Shown here in pieces: positions 15,584 through 22,482 of a stretch of DNA of 38,331 bases. The DNA lies in NCBI GenBank assembly GCA_013215375.1, contig JABSRB010000049.1:1-38331 (forward strand), written 5' to 3'. Position 1 is the stretch's first letter; every line of letters begins with the position of its first letter. The notes under the pieces are model-generated. The model did not search any database. It was not told the origin of the DNA and saw only the letters and a list, made by a program, of their open reading frames with translations. The stretch is from Oceanospirillaceae bacterium. Its GTDB lineage: Bacteria > Pseudomonadota > Gammaproteobacteria > Pseudomonadales > Balneatricaceae. A program made the position numbers and the translations under genes.

Positions 15584-16309
15584 GTGTTTACCGGAATCAT
15601 ACAAAGCATTGCTACCATTGACAAAATAAGCGATCTACAGGGAGTACGTAGCTTTGAAATCGAATTTAAACCAGGTTTCTGTGAAGATTTAGAAATTGGT
15701 GCCAGTGTTTCCGTTGATGGCGTCTGTTTGACGGTCACCACTTTAATTTCAGCGACTCGGGCCTCCTTTGATGTAATGTTACAAAGCTTGCTAGTGACCA
15801 CTTTAAGTGAATATGAAGCGGGTGCAGAAGTTAATGTAGAGCGCGCCGCTAAAGATGGTGCTGAAATTGGCGGTCACCCGCTATCCGGTCATATAGATTT
15901 TCACACTCCGGTTGCCGACATCACTTTAATGCAAGATAATTATCGACTGCGTATTTGCATGAGTAAGCAATGGCAGCGCTACATTTTTCCCAAAGGTTAT
16001 ATCGCTATCAACGGCGCCAGCTTAACCATTGCCAACGTGGACAAAAAAGCCGGCTGGTTTGAGATTTGGCTAATTCCTGAAACGTTACGCATGACGGTGT
16101 TCAAAGACAAAACTGTCGGGCAACATGTAAATATAGAGATAGAGCGCGGTACTCAAGTAATCGTTGATACGGTGCGTGACACCCTGGAAGAAAACTTGGG
16201 TAAACTCTACCCCCTGTTTGAAAAACTACTTGAACAGCAGGGCCTTGATGTTAATGCCCTAGCGACAAATACTGTTGCTATTGAAAAGAAAGAGACGAAG
16301 AAGCGTTAA
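15584..16309 (+). CDS. ribC: Riboflavin synthase, alpha-chain type
   Basis: The enzyme makes riboflavin from two molecules of 6,7-dimethyl-8-ribityllumazine. Two lumazine-binding repeats are seen: VFTGIIQ...VSVDGVCLTVTT...VNVERAAKDGAEIGGHPLSGHID and GYIAINGASLTIANV...WLIPETLRMTVF...VNIEIERGTQVIVDTV, much like the E. coli enzyme (RibC; called RibE elsewhere). The start is GTG 15584, because VFTGIIQ aligns with the family MFTGIVQ and GAGAGAA lies 8 bases before it; the frame upstream is a 33-codon artefact. At 241 residues it has an extra tail of about 25 residues (LLEQQGLDVNALATN...). In the first repeat the usual ETL after FDVM reads LQSL. I see no FMN riboswitch in the leader, so it may be constitutive. 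Confidence 0.9.
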   Translation: MFTGIIQSIATIDKISDLQGVRSFEIEFKPGFCEDLEIGASVSVDGVCLTVTTLISATRASFDVMLQSLLVTTLSEYEAGAEVNVERAAKDGAEIGGHPLSGHIDFHTPVADITLMQDNYRLRICMSKQWQRYIFPKGYIAINGASLTIANVDKKAGWFEIWLIPETLRMTVFKDKTVGQHVNIEIERGTQVIVDTVRDTLEENLGKLYPLFEKLLEQQGLDVNALATNTVAIEKKETKKR

Positions 16310-16346
16310 TCCACATTAAATACTTGCTGCAGATAGGAGCAATAAA

Positions 16347-16760
16347 ATGCACAATTTATCGCCCCAGATGCAGCAAAAATTTTCAGGCTACCCCTGCGCC
16401 GCTAAAGATGCACTACTCACCCTTAGAGCGATTATTCTAGATCTTGCAATGCAAAACAATTTGCAGGAATTAGAGGAGACTTTAAAGTGGGGACAGCCGA
16501 GTTACCTTGGCAAACACGCCAGCACGATTAGAATCGATTGGAACGAAAAAGATCCCGATCATTACCGCGTCTATTTTATTTGCAATACCCTCTTGGTAGA
16601 GACATTTAGAGAGCTATATCCCAAAGATTTTAACTATGAAGCTAATCGTGTGATCGTTTTTTCTGTTGGTGAGAAGTTGCCTTTAAATGCACTAAAACAC
16701 TGTCTGACGATGGCCCTTAACTATCATAAAATCAAACACTTGCCATTATTAGGTAATTAA
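16347..16760 (+). CDS. DUF1801 (YdhG-like) domain protein
   Basis: The 137-aa protein shows the DUF1801 pattern: LRAIILDLAMQN...LEETLKWGQPSYL near residues 28-55, an IRIDW strand, YRVYFICNTLLVETFRELYP, and IVFSVGEKLPLNALKHCLTMALNYHK. The family shares a fold with frataxin/YjbR-like small proteins and has no assigned reaction. A ribosome binding site (AGGAG) lies 9 bases before the ATG. The gene sits 37 bp after riboflavin synthase and 16 bp before a GNAT gene, all plus strand, so the three probably share a transcript. Confidence 0.82.
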   Translation: MHNLSPQMQQKFSGYPCAAKDALLTLRAIILDLAMQNNLQELEETLKWGQPSYLGKHASTIRIDWNEKDPDHYRVYFICNTLLVETFRELYPKDFNYEANRVIVFSVGEKLPLNALKHCLTMALNYHKIKHLPLLGN

Positions 16761-16776
16761 TTTTTAGGCCTATACT

Positions 16777-17256
16777 ATGCACACCTCGCTATTAGCTAAT
16801 AACCAATCACCTATTAATCAAATAGCCCAGTGGTATTTTGATCAATGGTTATGCCACGCAGAGAATTCCAGTTTAGAAAAATCCAGAGCGTATGTCGCGC
16901 AATATTCCAGTCCCTTAGGTGCACCACTGATGGTTTTAATAAGGGATGGCGAGCGTTTAGTCGGTGCAGCGCAGCTTAAAATACGTGAGATGAATATTTA
17001 TCCGCAATATGAGCACTGGCTGGGTGGCGTCTATATAGATGCTGCATATAGACACTCAGGCTACGCTAAAATATTAGTCAAAGAAGTCATTACACAAGCG
17101 CGACGTGCCACAATTAAAAGCCTGTATTTACAGACAGAGGACTTGAGCGGGGGACTTTATTTCACGTTAGGTTTTACAGCCATTGAACAGGTCCGTTACA
17201 ATGCTAAAGAGGTTTTGGTGATGAAGCTAGAACTGCTGGTCCCCGAAAAAAGCTAA
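16777..17256 (+). CDS. GNAT-family N-acetyltransferase
   Basis: The 159-aa protein has the GNAT core: LGAPLMVLIRDGERLVGAAQL, then HWLGGVYIDAAYRHSGYAKILV with the acetyl-CoA loop RHSGYA at residues 92-97, and SLYLQTEDLSGGLYFTLGFTAIEQ. Substrate unknown. It is the fourth GNAT gene in the window, and the last of a plus-strand group with riboflavin synthase and a DUF1801 gene. Its stop codon lies inside the stem of a strong hairpin that serves as terminator for the opposite strand. Confidence 0.85.
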   Translation: MHTSLLANNQSPINQIAQWYFDQWLCHAENSSLEKSRAYVAQYSSPLGAPLMVLIRDGERLVGAAQLKIREMNIYPQYEHWLGGVYIDAAYRHSGYAKILVKEVITQARRATIKSLYLQTEDLSGGLYFTLGFTAIEQVRYNAKEVLVMKLELLVPEKS

Positions 17257-17282
17257 GTCTTAATAATGGCCTAAGACTTAGC
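17252..17282 (-). terminator. Intrinsic terminator of the 95-aa orphan gene
   Basis: GCTAAGTCTTA (17252-17262) and TAAGACTTAGC (17272-17282) form a perfect 11-bp stem with a 9-base loop. On the minus strand the stem is followed directly by six T, the form of a rho-independent terminator. It therefore serves transcripts coming from 17353-17640. On the plus strand no T-run follows. The stem contains the GNAT stop codon. Confidence 0.8.
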
Positions 17283-17291
17283 GGAGCACTA

Positions 17292-17349
17292 GCCCGGATA
17301 TTGCATGCAATGATGATAGCGCACGAGTCTTTGTGTGCAGTATTCGAGT
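17292..17349 (+). repeat. Dispersed palindromic element, internally deleted copy
   Basis: The first 32 bases (GCCCGGATATTGCATGCAAT then GATGATAGCGC) match the left arm of the element at 21644-21807, and the end (GTGTGCAGTATTCGA) resembles its right arm; the whole centre is missing. The arms still pair imperfectly over about 18 bases. It lies in the convergent space between a GNAT gene and the orphan gene, right next to that gene's stop and terminator. Confidence 0.65.
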
Positions 17350-17352
17350 GAA

Positions 17353-17640
17353 CTACATTCTAGATTTAATCGAAGCTATTTTCTTTACGCTCATCCCCTC
17401 GTAACCCATAGCATCCCCGGCATTAATAATCACCGCATCACCGTAGCTATTATCGAAACCTGTATCAGGTTGCCCCTGCTTTATAAATTGTACTTGAGTA
17501 AATACAAATTTATGGAAACCATCGATAGGCACATCAATCATATGGCCACCCTTAAGAAAGAATGCAGTATGTGACATGTAGAATTTTAAATAACCCGGTG
17601 CGGATTGCGCCGCTTTTATAACATCCTCTGTTTTTGACAT
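17353..17640 (-). CDS. Orphan 95-aa cytosolic protein
   Basis: The product begins MSKTEDVIKAAQSAPGYLKF and is a soluble protein with aromatic, glycine-rich segments (FYMSHTAFFLKGGHMIDV, DGFHKFVFTQVQFI, YGDAVIINAGDAMGYEGM). No signal peptide or membrane segment is seen. The ATG has a good ribosome binding site (AGGGAA, about 6 bases before) and the gene has its own intrinsic terminator, both of which argue that it is real. I recognise no family. It is divergent from the deformylase gene and stands alone. Confidence 0.6.
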   Translation of the reverse strand: MSKTEDVIKAAQSAPGYLKFYMSHTAFFLKGGHMIDVPIDGFHKFVFTQVQFIKQGQPDTGFDNSYGDAVIINAGDAMGYEGMSVKKIASIKSRM

Positions 17641-17780
17641 TGCTCTATTCCCTTTTTGATTAATAGCGCCAGCACATGCTCACACACATAATTAGCAAGC
17701 TAGAGCATGCTGTAAAATACCAACAATATCAATCCTCAATCGACACTGTTTTTCCAATACACAAGCGATAGTTTTTTTTG

Positions 17781-17786
17781 TATAAT
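17781..17786 (+). promoter_or_regulatory. Candidate -10 element for the deformylase gene
   Basis: A perfect TATAAT stands in the 321-bp space between the orphan gene and def, preceded by an eight-T run. No good -35 hexamer is seen at 16-18 bp (CACAAG is the nearest), so the assignment is tentative. A transcript from here would carry a leader of about 165 bases that includes the repeat-like segment 17842-17884. Confidence 0.35.
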
Positions 17787-17841
17787 AGCGTCAACATGTG
17801 ATTACCTTTTACCCCCTATAATCCTTTATGCTGATATTAAT

Positions 17842-17884
17842 TGGATATGCTGTGCAGATCCTTGTGTGCATTTATTCGAACGAA
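17842..17884 (+). repeat. Possible relict of the dispersed palindromic element
   Basis: GGATATGCTGTGCA followed by CTTGTGTGCATTTATTCGA resembles the two outer ends of the copy at 17292-17349 (GGATATTGCATGCA and TTTGTGTGCAGTATTCGA). It is short and degenerate, so homology is uncertain. It would lie in the leader of the deformylase mRNA. Confidence 0.3.
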
Positions 17885-17961
17885 AATGGTATTTTAAAAA
17901 TTTAATCACAGTCATTTAGCAGCATTTAGCTGTGCACCTTAACAGAGAAAGAAGTAACACC

Positions 17962-18456
17962 ATGGCAGTTTTAGACATTTTAGTAGCACCGCATCCCAAG
18001 CTAAAAATCAAAGCGAAGGACGTCACTGATATAAGCAGTGTACAGCAGTTAATCGATGACTTATTAGAGACGATGTACGACACCGATGATGGTATTGGCC
18101 TAGCCGCTACCCAAGTTGGTAGCAGCGCTGCTGTTGTGGTTATCGATATATCAGATGAGCGTAACGACCCGCTGATTCTTATTAACCCTGTGGTTGAAAG
18201 CGGTGATAACATTGAGAAAGGTCAAGAGGGATGTTTATCCATTCCTGGCTACTATGCGGATGTAGAGCGCTTTACCAGTGTGGTAGTGACGGGGCTTGAT
18301 CGCAACGGCAAAGCATTACGCATTGAGAGTGATGACTTTTTAGCCATTGCTATGCAGCACGAAATTGATCATTTAAAAGGAAAACTGTTTATCGATTACC
18401 TGTCGCCTCTTAAAAAGAAAATGGCTCTTAAAAAAGTAAAGAAGTACATCGCTTAA
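17962..18456 (+). CDS. def: Peptide deformylase
   Basis: The metalloenzyme removes the formyl group from the N-terminal methionine of new proteins. From ATG 17962 (MAVLDILVAPHPKLKIKAKD) it has 164 residues, the usual size. All three motifs are intact: GIGLAATQVG (44-53), EGCLSIP with metal ligand C91, and QHEIDHLKG with H133, H137 and catalytic E134. An upstream GTG frame from 17932 adds ten residues with no family match. The gene is not next to fmt as the main def usually is, so a second def elsewhere in the genome is possible. A strong intrinsic terminator follows 30 bp after the stop. Confidence 0.95.
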   Translation: MAVLDILVAPHPKLKIKAKDVTDISSVQQLIDDLLETMYDTDDGIGLAATQVGSSAAVVVIDISDERNDPLILINPVVESGDNIEKGQEGCLSIPGYYADVERFTSVVVTGLDRNGKALRIESDDFLAIAMQHEIDHLKGKLFIDYLSPLKKKMALKKVKKYIA

Positions 18457-18485
18457 TTTACCTTCTCGTTTTAAGTAAAGAAAAT

Positions 18486-18520
18486 AACAGCAGCTAAATA
18501 AACATTTAGCTGCTGTTTTA
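18486..18520. terminator. Intrinsic terminator between def and the chemoreceptor gene
   Basis: AACAGCAGCTAAAT and ATTTAGCTGCTGTT form a perfect 14-bp stem with loop AAAC, followed by TTATTT on the plus strand. On the minus strand it is followed by ATTTTC, so it may act in both directions between the two convergent genes. Confidence 0.9.
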
Positions 18521-18547
18521 TTTCATCTATCCCTATTGCTAAATCCA

Positions 18548-20503
18548 TCAAACTTTAAATTTATTCAAGATCTCATTGAGCTCAGCCACTGAGTTCGCCG
18601 ATTGCACAATCACCTGCGCGCTTTTATCGGTCAGCTCTGCACCTTGCTGGCTTAGAGAGTACACCGTTGATACCTTTTCACTGACTTGATTGGTCACTTG
18701 TGATTGCTCACTACAGGCACTAGCCACTGAGGAGATCATGGTATTTAATTCTTGTATTGACTGTTCTATCTCGCCAAAGCTGTCTTGGGTATCTAATACA
18801 TGGCCTTTATTTACTTCAGCGCTGGATAAGCTTTTATCAATAAGTTCAACGGCATTACTGGTTTGTTTTTGTAATCTCTGAATAATTTCTTCAATTTCCA
18901 GTACAGATACTTTAGTTCTACTGGCCAGTGACCTCACTTCATCTGCAACCACTGCAAAGCCACGCCCGGCATCACCTGCCCTGGCTGCTTCTATCGCTGC
19001 ATTAAGCGCCAGCAAATTGGTTTGCTCGCTCATGCCTTTAATCACTTCAACAACCCCACCAATGGCTAAAGCCTCGGTGGCTAGCTTGGCGATAACTGAG
19101 TGAGTGTTGGTGATATCAGCGTGTAAACTCTCGACAGAGGAAACACTAGAGTGAGAGGACTTTTGCCCGCTACTCACCGATTTATTGGTCATATCTACGA
19201 TACTGGCAGAAGAATTAGTATCTTTAGAGATGTCTTCAGCGCTAGCTGATAACTCCTCTATAGAGACCGATATTGAATTTGTTTCTTCCAGCTGCTGTTC
19301 AAGGGCTATTTTAGACTCGTTAGCCATGCTGACGTTAGTCGTGGAAAATTCATCCACTTCTTTTAAAGAACGTTGAGAACTCGCCACTAAGTTTTGTATC
19401 TGCTCTATAAACTGATTAAAACTGGTAGCCAACTGACCTATTTCATCCCGTGAATTAAGCTCTACTCGCTTGGTTAAATCCCCATCACCATCATTGATAT
19501 CAGCAAGCCTTAATAATAATTCTTTAAGGCCTTTGGTAATGTTATTGCCAATGAACCAAATAATGACAAAATTGCCAATGATGATTGCCAATATCACTAA
19601 CAGGCCATTAGTACGCAATTCATAGACTCGCTCTAATGTTTGACCTGCATCACTGTCTAATACTTTCCACTGCCCCAAGATTTGATTGAGCATTTTTTCG
19701 TTAATAGCATTAGTCTGCATTGAGATATCAAGATTGGTGGCAGCTATTTCCTGTTTGATTTGAACAATGCTTTGGTACTGCTGCTCTAACAATATCGTGA
19801 ATTCACGCAACTTTTTAACCGGTACCCATTTTTTCCTAGAGGCTATCTTCTTCATTTCGGTCAACTGGTAATAAATACCTGAAACTTCCAGCTCAGAACG
19901 CTCTAACAGCGTGTGAGAATCCGTACTCATGTACAAATTAAAATAGGCTCTAGAGGCCAACAACTTTTGTGTCATTCTAGATGAGATAGAAACCAGCACC
20001 GAATCGCTGTCCTTTATCGCATATTCCGTCAAATCCGCTGACATTTTCTCAAGATTTGGACCAAATTCGTTATTTATTTTATCTGCTGCTGCATTTTTTT
20101 GATCGACTAAAGGAAACAATTTTTTGGTTATCAATTGATTCAATTTTTCATTATCAACTACCAGCTCTTCCAATATGCGCTGCTGCTGATCAGAGGCATT
20201 AAGTTTAGCCCCTTCGATAAGCTGGTCGAACTCATTCACCCGCTTTGCCAGACTACCTTTTAATTTAGCGTCACTGTTTAATTGGTAATTTTTTTGAATT
20301 TGATCTCGAATGGTAATGTTGTTAACCATTTTCAGTGATGAACCGTTTTCTGCCTGATCTTTAATATAGGTCTTTAAGGCAGCAGTACTTTGTGTGGTTT
20401 GGGTAAGATTGATATAAAAATAGCCACTAAAGCCCAGTAAAAAAACTAATACTAGTAAATTCCCAAGTGTTAATTTTGCTTTGACTGTCAAATTATTAAG
20501 CAT
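18548..20503 (-). CDS. Methyl-accepting chemotaxis protein
   Basis: The 651-aa receptor has a membrane helix at about residues 8-30, a long all-helical periplasmic part (about 31-300), a second helix ([19 protein letters not shown], about 303-323), a HAMP domain ([23 protein letters not shown]...) and a cytoplasmic signalling domain ending at 651. The hairpin tip [21 protein letters not shown] followed by [15 protein letters not shown] binds CheA/CheW. The periplasmic part is long enough for a helical bimodular type sensor, but I cannot identify the ligand. There is no CheR-binding pentapeptide at the C-terminus. It lies 10 bp after the gene of a secreted protein with a duplicated domain, so the two are probably one operon and may work together. 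Confidence 0.95.
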   Translation of the reverse strand: MLNNLTVKAKLTLGNLLVLVFLLGFSGYFYINLTQTTQSTAALKTYIKDQAENGSSLKMVNNITIRDQIQKNYQLNSDAKLKGSLAKRVNEFDQLIEGAKLNASDQQQRILEELVVDNEKLNQLITKKLFPLVDQKNAAADKINNEFGPNLEKMSADLTEYAIKDSDSVLVSISSRMTQKLLASRAYFNLYMSTDSHTLLERSELEVSGIYYQLTEMKKIASRKKWVPVKKLREFTILLEQQYQSIVQIKQEIAATNLDISMQTNAINEKMLNQILGQWKVLDSDAGQTLERVYELRTNGLLVILAIIIGNFVIIWFIGNNITKGLKELLLRLADINDGDGDLTKRVELNSRDEIGQLATSFNQFIEQIQNLVASSQRSLKEVDEFSTTNVSMANESKIALEQQLEETNSISVSIEELSASAEDISKDTNSSASIVDMTNKSVSSGQKSSHSSVSSVESLHADITNTHSVIAKLATEALAIGGVVEVIKGMSEQTNLLALNAAIEAARAGDAGRGFAVVADEVRSLASRTKVSVLEIEEIIQRLQKQTSNAVELIDKSLSSAEVNKGHVLDTQDSFGEIEQSIQELNTMISSVASACSEQSQVTNQVSEKVSTVYSLSQQGAELTDKSAQVIVQSANSVAELNEILNKFKV

Positions 20504-20513
20504 ATATAAACCT

Positions 20514-21401
20514 CTATTTAAGCAAGAACTCAGCCGCTTGGTTTAAGCGAACGACTTGTGCGTATACGTCGTTGGGAGTGACATTAGTGTTGACTGCATC
20601 AATCTTGTTCATCGGCGCGATTTTTAATTTAAGAGCAATACGCGTTAGATCGGCAATCACATTACCAGAGGCATCAAAGGCATCCTCTGGCTTAATTTCT
20701 CCTGCGGGAAAGGCGGGTACTACTAAAGGTTTTAATTTTAATTTACGCTCTAACTTAGCTATTTTATAAAGTAGTTTAAACAGCGATATAGTCACATCCA
20801 CAGGCTGTTTATCAGTAAAAGTTTGCAGCTTAGCAAACTCTATCGGCTTATTGATACGCTCGCTAATATCTATCAAACCATCTTCTATCATGATGGTATT
20901 ACGCATCACTTCACTGGGACCAATAGGCGCGATTAGTGCGTCCATTAAATAGGAAGCTTGCCAAATTTCTTCGTAGATATCTGATGCTGTTTTACTGGAC
21001 GTTGTTTCTGTTATCGATTTAGCGGTCAAATTTAGCGCAGAGGTAATAGCACGCAGCTCTGTTTGGGCGAGAGTAACAACGGCTAAGATATTTTTTGATC
21101 GCACTCTTTTAGTCGGCAGACTAGGTACAGTTAGTACTGGAAGGTTCTTTTGGTGCTGAAATTTTTGAATTTTTTCAAGTAGCTCTAATGCTTTTATATA
21201 GGCATGTACTGTGGTTTTACCTACTTGGATACCCGGCACCCTACTTATAACATCGCCAGCATAGTGATTTTTTAAAGCTTCTATTGCAGCGACCGTGATA
21301 CGCACTTCATGGTGCACTGCCCCAAGGGATAATGCGTATAAGTTACTTGTAAACGGTAGCATCACTAACACAGAGAAAATAATCTTTAACATTCTCATCA
21401 T
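20514..21401 (-). CDS. Secreted protein with two similar helical halves, partner of the chemoreceptor operon
   Basis: The 295-aa precursor starts with a signal peptide ([20 protein letters not shown]) and has no other membrane helix. Two parts look alike: about 78-165 ([20 protein letters not shown]...[16 protein letters not shown]) and about 212-293 ([20 protein letters not shown]...[16 protein letters not shown]), each with a helix, a PxxP-containing linker ([15 protein letters not shown]), a helix and a closing xxxxVYxQVxRLxxAAxxL-like helix. This suggests an internal duplication. No family name is known to me. It precedes the chemoreceptor by 10 bp and could present a ligand to it in the periplasm (inference). 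AGAGG lies before ATG 21401, with a second ATG at 21398. Upstream, 21402-21643 shows no gene. Confidence 0.75.
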   Translation of the reverse strand: MMRMLKIIFSVLVMLPFTSNLYALSLGAVHHEVRITVAAIEALKNHYAGDVISRVPGIQVGKTTVHAYIKALELLEKIQKFQHQKNLPVLTVPSLPTKRVRSKNILAVVTLAQTELRAITSALNLTAKSITETTSSKTASDIYEEIWQASYLMDALIAPIGPSEVMRNTIMIEDGLIDISERINKPIEFAKLQTFTDKQPVDVTISLFKLLYKIAKLERKLKLKPLVVPAFPAGEIKPEDAFDASGNVIADLTRIALKLKIAPMNKIDAVNTNVTPNDVYAQVVRLNQAAEFLLK

Positions 21402-21643
21402 AAACCTCTAACTAAATATCGTACGTTTTTAGAATTATTGTAGTTGAATTATGAGTGAGTTTATAAATTAACTGTCGCCATAGCCTAGACCATTTGACTT
21501 CCTATTTACATTCGCAAGTTTAATCAAACCTGCTCACCACCTATAAAACAGTGAGTTATCATGCACTAAGACTTTGTACTTGTTAAATAAAGAAATTAAA
21601 TAATACCATTAAATAAAATTATTAAACGACCAGAAAACTACTA

Positions 21644-21807
21644 GCCCGGATATTGCATGCAATACCGTGATGATAGCGCCGCTAGTTGTTTTTATAGATT
21701 TTTTCTCGATTGAACGCCGTACTGGGGCGTCCGGTTGATTGAGAGACAAAAGCCGGTATAAACAAGGAGCAAGTTAGAACACGAGTTATTGGGTGTAATA
21801 TTCGGGC
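21644..21807 (+). repeat. Dispersed palindromic element, full-length copy
   Basis: The 164-bp element starts GCCCGGATATT and ends AATATTCGGGC, terminal inverted repeats matching at 10 of 11 positions. The two halves stay roughly complementary inward (TTGTTTTTATAG against the complement of GGTATAAACAA), with a small hairpin ACGCC...GGCGT in the centre (21713-21729). The flanks carry AAAACT on both sides (21635-21640 and 21808-21813), a possible target duplication if four extra bases (ACTA minus the junction) are allowed. It shares long identical blocks with 15322-15482. It contains no reading frame of note and no transposase. Confidence 0.8.
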
Positions 21808-21866
21808 AAAACTCTCGATAGACAGCTAAAGGTATTTTTCTAGGAATGAATAATATTATTGAAAAC

Positions 21867-21892
21867 GCTGATCTCCATCCGTGAAGATCAGC
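21867..21892 (-). terminator. Intrinsic terminator of the META lipoprotein gene
   Basis: GCTGATCT (21867-21874) and AGATCAGC (21885-21892) form a perfect 8-bp stem with a 10-base loop. On the minus strand it is followed by GTTTTC, 20 bp after the META gene stop. The T-run is short but the place is right. Confidence 0.7.
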
Positions 21893-21911
21893 AGAATAAA
21901 ACTGAGATGAA

Positions 21912-22322
21912 TTATTTAGACAAACTAATCAGCACTTCATCTTGCTCATCTGTTAAGTACAAATGATTGCCTTCTATTAAAAAGTGCTCCACCTGCTCTA
22001 CGCTTTGCATAAAAGCTTGGGCTTCACTATTAGCGGGTTCTGAACAGAGCATTTTGGTGCTGGCTAGTTGCGTTAAATTCAGATGATCAAGATAAGGTTC
22101 ATACCCTGCCGTTATATTGTTGCAGCCATTGTTACCACTTACACGCCCATCCCCAGAGAAAAACAGCATAGCTTTGTCGGTGTTAATTTTCTGTCCTTGA
22201 ATATCTGTAATTTTCCACGTACCTACCAGCGCATTATGCGTCTTTTTTACTGGAGCAACACAGCCACTGATAACTAATGAGGTAAATATAACCGCAAGCA
22301 TTTTTGTCGCGTTAATCTGCAT
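21912..22322 (-). CDS. META-domain (HslJ-like) lipoprotein
   Basis: From ATG 22322 (MQINATKMLAVIFTSLVISG) the protein has 136 residues, with a lipoprotein signal peptide and lipobox VISGC. The mature part is a META domain: LVGTWKITDIQGQ, MLFFSGDGRVSGNNGCNNITAGY, STKMLCSEPANSEAQAFMQSV and LYLTDEQDEVLISL. HslJ of E. coli is the best known relative, linked to heat and novobiocin resistance; no enzymatic role is known. The frame extends 37 codons upstream, but AAGGGAATAGGA just before 22322 and the signal peptide fix the start there. It stands alone with its own terminator. Confidence 0.85.
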   Translation of the reverse strand: MQINATKMLAVIFTSLVISGCVAPVKKTHNALVGTWKITDIQGQKINTDKAMLFFSGDGRVSGNNGCNNITAGYEPYLDHLNLTQLASTKMLCSEPANSEAQAFMQSVEQVEHFLIEGNHLYLTDEQDEVLISLSK

Positions 22323-22482
22323 TCCTATTCCCTTTAGAGTGATATTAATTTGCCATACAGTATAACAATTAAACGCTAGCGTGAGGCAAATAAAGAACCA
22401 CGCGGTAAGCCCTTTCGTTTCACCAGCCTTCACTGCGTAAAGCTGGGCATTCTTAGCGACTGTTAGCTCTTACAAGCTCACA

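Noticed and set aside
17335-17574. 79-codon plus-strand frame opposite the 95-aa orphan gene
   Set aside because: No ribosome binding site, starts inside the short repeat copy, and the opposite frame has both a ribosome binding site and a terminator.
15322-21807. Integron attC sites as an explanation of the long palindromes
   Set aside because: They fold like attC, but the ends are GCCCGRATATT rather than RYYYAAC/GTTRRRY, the spacing between copies does not frame gene cassettes, and no integrase is seen.
22323-22433. 37-residue extension of the META lipoprotein
   Set aside because: It would bury the lipoprotein signal peptide; a good ribosome binding site precedes 22322.
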